Origin: Desulfobacterales bacterium C00003060
GTDB taxonomy: Bacteria > Desulfobacterota > Desulfobacteria > Desulfobacterales > C00003060
DNA length: 5,509 bases
Direction: 5' to 3'
Assembly (NCBI GenBank): GCA_001751085.1
Contig: MAXP01000012.1
Coordinates: 1-5,509, forward strand
Under the pieces are notes generated by a model. It was not told the DNA's origin. It did not search any database and saw only the letters and a program-made list of their open reading frames with translations. How positions within the stretch are numbered: the stretch's first letter is position 1; each line of letters opens with the position of its first letter. Position numbers and translations under genes: made by a program. Shown in pieces: positions 1-4,214 of this stretch.

Positions 1-1
1 T

Positions 2-36
2 GCTCTATGCCCTTTGCGTTTTGCTCCATGCGGCAT
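2..36. repeat. Degenerate 7-bp tandem array
   Basis: Five consecutive 7-bp units in perfect register begin with GC and mostly end in T: GCTCTAT, GCCCTTT, GCGTTTT, GCTCCAT and GCGGCAT. The array probably continues to the left of the window. The units differ from each other, so this is a decayed or naturally variable heptad array. It has the same period as the separate array at 286-348 but a different unit sequence. Function unknown. Confidence 0.5.
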
Positions 37-285
37 ACACAGGCACTGGCCTCTGGCTCCGCTTCCAGCCCGTAGGGCTTGCAGACCGGGGGGGTGGAAC
101 CTACGCCTGGAGAGATGCCGAAAAGAAGCGGTTTTCCCTACCCGAGGGGCTGTAAGTGCCCGCACCTTCCTCTCCCCTACCTCCCCCTGTTTCGTGTTTT
201 GTGCCCTTCACCTTGAGAATATTACGTATTTTGGCATCTTTCAAAATCGAGCAAAAGTAGTTTACACTTTTTTCGAAATGAAGGC

Positions 286-348
286 CGGGTTTCAGTGTTC
301 AGGTTTCAGAAACCAGGTTTCAGGTGTCGGGTGTCAGGTTTCAGGTTT
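286..348 (+). repeat. Forward heptad array, consensus CAGGTTT
   Basis: Nine consecutive 7-bp units in unbroken register cover this stretch. The commonest unit is CAGGTTT (300, 314, 335, 342). Variants are CGGGTTT (286), CAGTGTT (293), CAGAAAC (307), CAGGTGT (321) and CGGGTGT (328). The pattern is a tandem heptamer array with point variation and forms the left arm of the inverted element. The 7-bp period and the early stop in other frames argue against coding use. Confidence 0.75.
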
Positions 349-358
349 TACGTTTCTC

Positions 359-418
359 TTTCCCGACACCTGAACACTGAAACCTGAAATCTACATGTGT
401 CCTGACACCTGAAACCTC
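359..418 (-). repeat. Reverse-orientation heptad array, consensus AAACCTG
   Basis: These are the same heptads as in the forward array, read on the opposite strand. Units are TTTCCCG (359), ACACCTG (366), AACACTG (373), AAACCTG (380) and a decayed AAATCTA (387). A 4-bp slip (394-397) follows, then TGTCCTG (398), ACACCTG (405) and AAACCTC (412). Only about 10 bp separate the two opposed arrays, so they form the core of a hairpin. Confidence 0.7.
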
Positions 419-486
419 AATGCAACCAAAATGCCAGGAAAAGTGTAAACTGACTCATGAAGGATGCCCGTATTTTCGTGATTGAT

Positions 487-514
487 CTTGAAGAGTTTCT
501 TAACCGCACAGGTC
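487..514 (+). repeat. 28-bp dispersed repeat, copy 1
   Basis: This stretch matches 3841-3868 at 24 of 28 positions, with the last 12 bases (ACCGCACAGGTC, 503-514) identical. Copy 1 lies upstream of the zinc operon and copy 2 downstream of it, in the same orientation. The 3' half contains the short palindromic arms ACC and GGT around GCACA. It may be a fragment of a longer interspersed repeat; I do not recognise it. Confidence 0.55.
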
Positions 515-540
515 CAAAAACATGGTTCTAAATCAATACT

Positions 541-555
541 TGCAACTAAGTTGCA
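541..555. promoter_or_regulatory. Candidate Zur/Fur-family operator (7-1-7 palindrome)
   Basis: TGCAACT-A-AGTTGCA is a perfect 7-1-7 inverted repeat, the architecture typical of Fur-superfamily operators. It ends 12 bp upstream of a perfect -10 hexamer (568-573), so a bound protein would cover the -35 region. The nearest downstream gene is a Fur-family regulator heading a zinc operon, so autoregulated repression by zinc-loaded Zur is the natural reading. The site sequence does not match the gamma-proteobacterial or Bacillus Zur consensus that I know, so the assignment is inferred from position and symmetry. Confidence 0.45.
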
Positions 556-567
556 TATAGGGCATAC

Positions 568-573
568 TATAAT
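568..573 (+). promoter_or_regulatory. Candidate -10 box (TATAAT) of the operon promoter
   Basis: This is a perfect sigma-70 -10 hexamer with an AT-rich downstream flank. No good -35 sits at 17 bp; TTGCAA (540-545) is 22 bp away and TTGCAT (551-556) only 11 bp away. The poor -35 suggests either an activator-dependent promoter or a weak one. Transcription would begin near 580, giving a leader of about 180 nt before the regulator gene. Confidence 0.4.
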
Positions 574-583
574 TTTTGAGAAA

Positions 584-600
584 AATACTTGCAAATTTGC
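584..600. promoter_or_regulatory. Possible second operator-like site
   Basis: AATACTTGCAA (584-594) repeats exactly the 11 bases at 535-545 that run into the 541-555 palindrome. It overlaps a perfect 10-bp palindrome, GCAAATTTGC (591-600). The two copies bracket the -10 box, as paired repressor sites often do. The symmetry differs from the first site (no 7-1-7 arrangement), so it may be a half-site or a coincidence in AT-rich DNA. Confidence 0.3.
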
Positions 601-654
601 TGGATGAATGGTCCTGATAACCATGTGAAATTACGCTGAAATGATGCGCAGCTT

Positions 655-744
655 AATTCTGCAATCCCTGGCCCAGACCTGGCCAATAGGGTCTGGGGTT
701 GCATATATGAAGCGAGCGCCAGGGCAGGCCGAATTCTGCAATCC
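655..744. repeat. 13-bp direct repeat pair in the leader
   Basis: AATTCTGCAATCC occurs perfectly at 655-667 and again at 732-744, 77 bp apart start to start. The second copy ends 17 bp before the regulator start codon. The segment between them holds the hairpin at 672-697. The pair could be protein-binding sites, the footprint of a small insertion, or a local duplication. Confidence 0.5.
672..697 (+). other. Leader hairpin
   Basis: CCCAGACC (672-679) pairs perfectly with GGTCTGGG (690-697) around a 10-nt loop. No T-tract follows (the next bases are GTTGCATATATG), so it is not a standard intrinsic terminator. It lies between the two 13-bp direct repeats in the presumed 5' leader of the zinc operon and could affect mRNA stability or be part of a transposed fragment. 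Confidence 0.45.
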
Positions 745-751
745 GAAATAC

Positions 752-757
752 TATAAA
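752..757 (+). promoter_or_regulatory. Possible second -10 box immediately before the regulator gene
   Basis: TATAAA lies 4 nt before the ATG at 762. A start about 7 nt downstream would fall at or beside the ATG, giving a leaderless transcript. This would fit the absence of any Shine-Dalgarno sequence before the gene. No convincing -35 hexamer is present at the right distance, so the site is weakly supported. Confidence 0.25.
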
Positions 758-761
758 TACC

Positions 762-1199
762 ATGAACGAACGTTCTGACTACATAAACATGCTTGAAAGC
801 AATGCTGTGGACCCGACCCCGCTTCGCGAGGCGGTTCTCATGTCAATCGGAGAAGATTCGAGGCCACTCGCGGCGGCCGAGATCATGGCAGCCGTCCGAA
901 GCCGGATGTCCATAAACAAAGTCACGCTCTATCGCATCCTTGACCTACTGGTAGGCAAGGGCCTGGTTAAGCGCCTTTCGGCTGGGGACAGGGCCTACAG
1001 GTATGGCATGGCCAAGACGCGCCACCACCAAGCCCATCCGCATTTTGTGTGCAGCCGATGCGGTGTCATGGAATGCTTGGAGCCGGGGTTATTCTGTATT
1101 GATATCAGGAAATTTCAGACCAATAGCAAGCGCATCATCAAGTATGTTGATGTCAGGTTTGAGGGGATCTGCGAAAGTTGTATCAAGGCCCAGAAGTGA
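762..1199 (+). CDS. zur: Fur-family transcriptional regulator, probable zinc uptake regulator Zur
   Basis: This 145-residue protein has the size and layout of the Fur superfamily. An N-terminal winged-helix DNA-binding domain (about residues 18-82) contains the recognition-helix segment INKVTLYRILDLLVGKGLV (51-69), and a dimerisation/metal domain follows. HHQAHPHFVCSRCG (88-101) gives the family's His cluster, and CxxC pairs at C97/C100 and C137/C140 would form the structural zinc site. Fur, Zur and PerR are hard to separate by sequence alone; the Zur call rests on the gene heading a ZnuABC-type operon with 42 nt to the next gene. It is expected to repress the operon when zinc is plentiful. 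The ATG at 762 has no visible Shine-Dalgarno sequence; an alternative ATG at 789 has none either and would trim only the variable N-terminus, so 762 is kept. Confidence 0.85.
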   Translation: MNERSDYINMLESNAVDPTPLREAVLMSIGEDSRPLAAAEIMAAVRSRMSINKVTLYRILDLLVGKGLVKRLSAGDRAYRYGMAKTRHHQAHPHFVCSRCGVMECLEPGLFCIDIRKFQTNSKRIIKYVDVRFEGICESCIKAQK

Positions 1200-1241
1200 A
1201 TCACGAAAGAGACCAAGACCTGTGGGGTGAATGAGGTGACA

Positions 1242-2153
1242 ATGAGAAGCATATTACTGGTCACGCTTTCTTTGACCCTGGTTTTGGGATTCGTTTTCTT
1301 GAGCGCCCCACGTCTCTATTCAAAGCCGTCCCTCGATTCCGGGGACAGGATTCGGCTTTTCGTCAGCATCCTGCCGCAGGCATACTTCTTAGAGCGCGTG
1401 GGCGGTGAACGAGTCGATGTTTCAGTCATGGTCGGTCGAGGACACAGCCCGGCCATGTATGAACCCAGGCCCAAGCAGATGACCAGGCTGAGTGAGGCGA
1501 GGCTCTATTTTCGTATTGGAGTGCCGTTTGAAAACGTATGGATGCAGCGTATCAGCAAAGTCAATCCCAAGATGAAGGTAATTGACACGCGACGTGGCAT
1601 TGAGCTTCTGTCCATGAAGGCCGATCATCATGGCAAGCACCAGGGAGACCATGATGACGGCAAAGGTTTAAAGGACCCACACATCTGGTTAAGTCTAAGG
1701 TTGGTCAAGGTCCAGGCCCAAAACATCTGTGACGCACTGATTGCAGAAGACCGGGCTCACAGTGGCTACTATCAAAACAACTTAAGGCGTTTCCACAGTG
1801 ATCTCGACAGGATGGACGCAGAAATCACCGAGACCCTGGCAAATCTTAAGACACGCAAATTCATGGCATTTCACCCGGCGTGGGGATACTTTGCCCGCGA
1901 TTACGGGCTGGAGCAAATGCCCATAGAGGTCGAGGGAAAAGATCCGAATGCCAGGGCGCTGGCCGATCTCATCAAACGCGCCAAGGAAGAAGGAATCAAG
2001 GTGGTGTTTGTGCAGACGCAATTCAGTGCAAAAAGCGCTGAGACTGTAGCACAAGCCATAGGAGGCCGGATCGTCCGAATCGATCCCCTGGCAAAGGACT
2101 ATCTGAAGAACATGAGAAAGATCGCTGAAACGTTCAGAAAGGTCGTCCAATGA
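1242..2153 (+). CDS. znuA: Zinc ABC transporter substrate-binding protein (ZnuA type, cluster A-I)
   Basis: This 303-residue protein is secreted to the periplasm, where it would capture Zn2+ and pass it to the ZnuB permease. MRSILLVTLSLTLVLGFVFL opens a classic signal peptide; no lipobox cysteine is seen. Metal-ligand candidates of the family are visible: H68 in GRGHSPAMYEP, H147 in DPHIWLS, H211 in FHPAWGYFARDYGL and D281 near the C-terminus (IDPLAKDY). A His/Asp-rich loop (129-138, HHGKHQGDHD) lies between the first two, a hallmark of zinc rather than manganese binders. A GTG at 1227 would add five residues. ATG 1242 is preferred because GAGG (1233-1236) lies 5 nt upstream and the signal peptide then starts with a basic residue at position 2. 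The stop overlaps the ATPase start by 4 bp, so translation is probably coupled. Confidence 0.9.
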   Translation: MRSILLVTLSLTLVLGFVFLSAPRLYSKPSLDSGDRIRLFVSILPQAYFLERVGGERVDVSVMVGRGHSPAMYEPRPKQMTRLSEARLYFRIGVPFENVWMQRISKVNPKMKVIDTRRGIELLSMKADHHGKHQGDHDDGKGLKDPHIWLSLRLVKVQAQNICDALIAEDRAHSGYYQNNLRRFHSDLDRMDAEITETLANLKTRKFMAFHPAWGYFARDYGLEQMPIEVEGKDPNARALADLIKRAKEEGIKVVFVQTQFSAKSAETVAQAIGGRIVRIDPLAKDYLKNMRKIAETFRKVVQ

Positions 2154-2890
2154 GCCAAGAAAAAGCTGTTGTCGAAACCTATCATGTCGATTTTGCCTAT
2201 GATGATGCTCTCATTCTCGAGGATGTCACGCTGACCGTTGAGTCAGGCGATTTCTTAGGCATGGTTGGTCCCAACGGTAGCGGCAAAACCACACTCCTAA
2301 GAATTCTGCTTGGCCTGATACACCCCTTGAGAGGCAATGTCCGGGTTTTTGGACAACCGCCCGAACGGGCACGCCATCTTGTGGGTTATGTACCCCAACA
2401 TGCAGACCTTGACTCGAGTTTTCCAATAAGTGTTGTGGACGTGGTTCTGATAGGACGATTAGGTAAAGCCCCCCGCTTTGGAAGATATAGGAAAACCGAT
2501 CGGCAGGCAGCGGAAGAGGCTATGGAAAAGGTGGAAATCCATGATCTTCGTAATCGCCGTTTCGGCGCACTGTCTGGTGGTCAGAAACAGCGGGTTCTCA
2601 TGGCAAGGGCCCTGGTAGGAAAGCCTGACCTGCTGCTTCTTGATGAGCCCACGACAAGTATTGATGGCAGGGTTGAGCAAGACATCTATGAACTCTTAAA
2701 AAGGCTGAACGAGAAGGTGACGATTATTCTTGTTTCCCACGACCTGGGATTTATCTCCAGCTATGTGAAGCACGTAGCTTGCGTCAACCGGCGTCTTGTC
2801 TGTAACCCCACCGATGAAATCACAGGCGGTGTTATCGAGGCATGCTACGGCGCACCTGTCCATATGATAAAGCACAAATGCGAGTTGTGA
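2150..2890 (+). CDS. znuC: Zinc ABC transporter ATP-binding protein (ZnuC type)
   Basis: This 246-residue cytoplasmic ATPase would power zinc import by the neighbouring permease. All nucleotide-binding motifs are intact: Walker A GPNGSGKTT (40-48), Q-loop Q83 in VPQ, signature LSGGQKQR (141-148), Walker B LLLLDEP (161-167) with catalytic E166, D-loop near S170-D172 and switch histidine H197 in VSHD. FGALSGG and the FPISVVDVVLIGR segment (91-103) are typical of the metal-chelate/zinc-manganese ATPase branch. The C-terminus ends with a short His/Cys stretch (VHMIKHKCEL) of unknown relevance. The ATG overlaps the upstream stop as ATGA, and AGAAAGG (2136-2142) inside the upstream gene serves as ribosome binding site with a 7-nt spacer. 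Manganese or iron transport cannot be excluded from this subunit alone. Confidence 0.92.
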   Translation: MSQEKAVVETYHVDFAYDDALILEDVTLTVESGDFLGMVGPNGSGKTTLLRILLGLIHPLRGNVRVFGQPPERARHLVGYVPQHADLDSSFPISVVDVVLIGRLGKAPRFGRYRKTDRQAAEEAMEKVEIHDLRNRRFGALSGGQKQRVLMARALVGKPDLLLLDEPTTSIDGRVEQDIYELLKRLNEKVTIILVSHDLGFISSYVKHVACVNRRLVCNPTDEITGGVIEACYGAPVHMIKHKCEL

Positions 2891-2891
2891 T

Positions 2892-2898
2892 AAAGGGA
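2892..2898 (+). promoter_or_regulatory. Ribosome binding site for the permease gene
   Basis: AAAGGGA sits 9 nt before the ATG at 2908 in the 17-nt gap after the ATPase stop, which fixes that start. Confidence 0.55.
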
Positions 2899-2907
2899 TA
2901 TCAATAG

Positions 2908-3756
2908 ATGTTTGAATTTCTGGAAGTCCTTAGAAGCCAGAGCTTCATGCAAAATGCTGTTATAATCGGCCTTCTTGCCAGTCTTGCCTGTGGCGTCATG
3001 GGGACCTACGTTGTTGTCAAACGCATTGTGTTCATCAGTGGAGGTATCTCCCATACGGTCCTCGGTGGCATGGGAATGGCCTATTACTTTGGTTTCAATC
3101 CAATGCATGGTGCAGTGGTGTCGGCCCTTGTTGCAGCGGTGGTCATAGGTCTCGTCAGTCTGCACTATCACCAGCATGAAGATACCATAATAGGAGCGCT
3201 TTGGGCCATTGGGATGGCCGTGGGCATTCTCTTCATCTATAAAACACCTGGCTACAGTGTTGATCTTATGAGCTACCTCTTTGGGAATATCCTCATGGTA
3301 AAAAGAGACAGTGTATACTTATTGGCCTTCCTTGATGCGCTGATCATTGTCTTGGTGTCTCTATATTACAAACGCTTTTTGGCCGTATGCTTTGATGAAG
3401 AATACAGTCAACTTCAGGGAATCGGTGTCGTAATGACCTACCTGCTTCTCCTTTGCCTCATTGCCCTGACAGTTGTGATCCTGATCCAGGTGGTGGGCAT
3501 CATTCTGGTAATTGCCCTCCTGACCCTGCCCGCCGCCACTGCGGGCTATTATGCCCGGAGCCTGATCCAAATGATGATCCTTGCCTCAATCCTTGGGGCA
3601 GTCTTTACCACATCAGGGCTGATTGTATCCTACGGGCCAGACCTTCCTGCAGGGGCAACAATCATTCTCATTGCCGGCCTGGCATACCTTGTAGCAACCG
3701 TCTCCAAGGGGCTGGCCTCCAAATTTCGCGGCGGTCTGGGTAAAAAAACGCCATGA
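2908..3756 (+). CDS. znuB: Zinc ABC transporter permease (ZnuB type, ABC-3 family)
   Basis: This 282-residue inner-membrane permease would form the channel half of the zinc importer, as a homodimer with two ATPase subunits. About eight hydrophobic segments can be seen, near residues 16-36, 41-62, 66-86, 94-112, 134-154, 174-208 (probably two), 220-242 and 248-266. Family features include VKRIVFISGGISHTVLGG (37-54) after the first helix and the conserved ALLTLPAATAG (203-213) in the coupling region near the ATPase. Length is normal for ABC-3 permeases. HYHQHED (86-92) is a His-rich cytoplasmic or loop segment that might meet metal. The gene is the last of the operon; a strong hairpin follows 28 nt later. 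Confidence 0.92.
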   Translation: MFEFLEVLRSQSFMQNAVIIGLLASLACGVMGTYVVVKRIVFISGGISHTVLGGMGMAYYFGFNPMHGAVVSALVAAVVIGLVSLHYHQHEDTIIGALWAIGMAVGILFIYKTPGYSVDLMSYLFGNILMVKRDSVYLLAFLDALIIVLVSLYYKRFLAVCFDEEYSQLQGIGVVMTYLLLLCLIALTVVILIQVVGIILVIALLTLPAATAGYYARSLIQMMILASILGAVFTTSGLIVSYGPDLPAGATIILIAGLAYLVATVSKGLASKFRGGLGKKTP

Positions 3757-3783
3757 CTTTCACCCAAAACCGGCTTAGTATAC

Positions 3784-3840
3784 CTCCCCCGCAGCTTGCC
3801 CTCCGGGGCGTAGGCCCTATGGGCCGGAGGCTGCGGGGAG
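3784..3840 (+). terminator. Strong intergenic hairpin, possible operon terminator
   Basis: CCCCGCAG (3787-3794) pairs with CTGCGGGG (3831-3838), and after a 5-nt bulge CCTCCGG (3800-3806) pairs with CCGGAGG (3824-3830). An alternative inner stem is GGCCC-TAT-GGGCC (3813-3825). The first T-run, T6 at 3850-3855, starts 11 nt beyond the stem, farther than in a standard intrinsic terminator, so termination may be inefficient. It may instead be a palindromic intergenic element, since the 28-bp repeat copy begins immediately after it. Confidence 0.4.
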
Positions 3841-3868
3841 CTTCAATAGTTTTTTGACCGCACAGGTC
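3841..3868 (+). repeat. 28-bp dispersed repeat, copy 2
   Basis: This copy matches 487-514 at 24 of 28 positions and starts directly at the foot of the 3784-3840 hairpin. Its 3' half, GACCGCACAGGTC (3856-3868), is an imperfect palindrome (GACC...GGTC). In this copy the T6 run falls inside the repeat. Confidence 0.55.
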
Positions 3869-3895
3869 GAAATGTTGGGAGGCTAATGCACGTTC

Positions 3896-3905
3896 AAAGG
3901 GAGGG
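3896..3905 (+). promoter_or_regulatory. Ribosome binding site for the UPF0016 remnant
   Basis: AAAGGGAGGG lies 8 nt before the ATG at 3914 and only 2 nt before an in-frame GTG at 3908, which favours ATG 3914. Survival of a good site suggests that the gene was lost recently. Confidence 0.5.
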
Positions 3906-3913
3906 TTGTGAAC

Positions 3914-4100
3914 ATGGATCTCAAGGTACTGCTTACAACTTTTGGAATGATATTCCTTGCCGAATTAGGCGACAAGACACAACTGGCCACCTTTTGCTTT
4001 GCTGCTGAAAGCAAATCGCGGCTTGCAGTGTTCCTTGGGTCTGCGGGCGCTCTTTGTTCTGCTCGGCTTGTGCATGCTGTTATTTCCAGGAGGAAAATAG
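3914..4100 (+). pseudogene. UPF0016 (GDT1/TMEM165) membrane protein remnant, internally deleted and frameshifted
   Basis: The first 45 or so residues are a clear UPF0016 N-terminal half, with MDLKVLLTTFGMIFLAELGD, the family's E-x-G-D-K-T motif (E17-G19-D20-K21-T22) and then LAAES-like AAESKS and VFLGSA. After about position 4046 this frame turns into unrelated residues and stops at 4105. The +1-shifted frame (codons from 4047) instead reads ALFVLLGLCMLLFPGGK and stops at 4098-4100, which looks like the family's closing membrane helix. About 30 residues normally found between these parts appear to be missing, judging by the roughly 90-residue short members I recall. An out-of-frame deletion of about 90 bp is the simplest explanation. 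UPF0016 proteins export Mn2+ or other divalent cations; this copy should be inactive, unless the 63-residue product made from ATG 3914 has a role of its own. Confidence 0.7.
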
Positions 4101-4214
4101 GATAGTAATACCGCTTGTAGGAATATTCGCCGGAAATATAGACGCCTTGGGTGGTCAACGTTCGGGGCTCTTTTTTTCCTAGTTTCCCTTTCCTTATCCA
4201 AGGAATGTTACCCA
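4101..4214. other. Short intergenic region before the 3' gene
   Basis: The stretch carries a T7 run (4171-4177) after a GC-rich segment, but no convincing stem. The frame of the downstream gene is open back to 4101 without a good start codon. AAGGAA (4200-4205) is the likely ribosome binding site, 9 nt before the ATG at 4215. Confidence 0.4.

Larger units (their letters stand above)
233..468. repeat. Nested imperfect inverted-repeat element
   Basis: Several inverted matches are nested around a centre near 336-366. The outermost is 233-243 against 458-468 (10 of 11 pairs). Next is a perfect 13-bp pair, AGTTTACACTTTT at 259-271 and its complement at 439-451. Inside are a perfect 17-bp pair, 288-304 against 368-384, and a perfect 14-bp pair, 315-328 against 404-417. 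The arms are offset by small insertions, so this is an imperfect palindrome of about 235 bp, able in principle to form a cruciform or a long RNA hairpin. It encodes nothing. It could be a MITE-like or REP-like intergenic element; no target-site duplication was identified. Confidence 0.65.
1..761. other. Gene-free, repeat-rich region upstream of the zinc operon
   Basis: No open frame here looks like a protein. The two longest frames (14-373 on the + strand and 391-624 on the - strand) run straight through repeat arrays, have compositions typical of translated repeats and lack sensible ribosome binding sites. The stretch instead holds a heptad array (2-36), a small palindrome AGCCC-GTA-GGGCT (67-79), a nested inverted-repeat element (about 233-468), a dispersed repeat (487-514), a candidate promoter with operator (541-600) and a structured leader (655-744). 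Positions 80-230 show nothing I can name. The gene upstream of the window is not visible. Confidence 0.75.

Noticed and set aside
14..373. 119-codon open frame on the + strand
   Set aside because: It runs through the heptad array, has no ribosome binding site or family resemblance, and its C-terminal residues are simply the translated repeat.
286..418. CRISPR array
   Set aside because: Units are 7 bp, tandem and without spacers, and reverse orientation midway; this is not CRISPR structure.
391..624. 77-codon open frame on the - strand
   Set aside because: It lies over repeats and the candidate promoter, with no recognisable domain; better explained by the regulatory elements on the other strand.
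3784..3905. Manganese (yybP-ykoY) riboswitch before the UPF0016 gene
   Set aside because: Such riboswitches often precede this family, but the conserved core bases I would expect are not visible; the hairpin is better explained as an intergenic palindrome.
4140..4180. Intrinsic terminator ending in the T7 run
   Set aside because: No stem of useful length pairs directly before the T-run.
4101..4214. N-terminal extension of the 3' gene with a hydrophobic stretch (LFFLVSLSLS) resembling a signal peptide
   Set aside because: The frame is open but has no ATG, GTG or TTG start with a ribosome binding site; ATG 4215 is well placed after AAGGAA.
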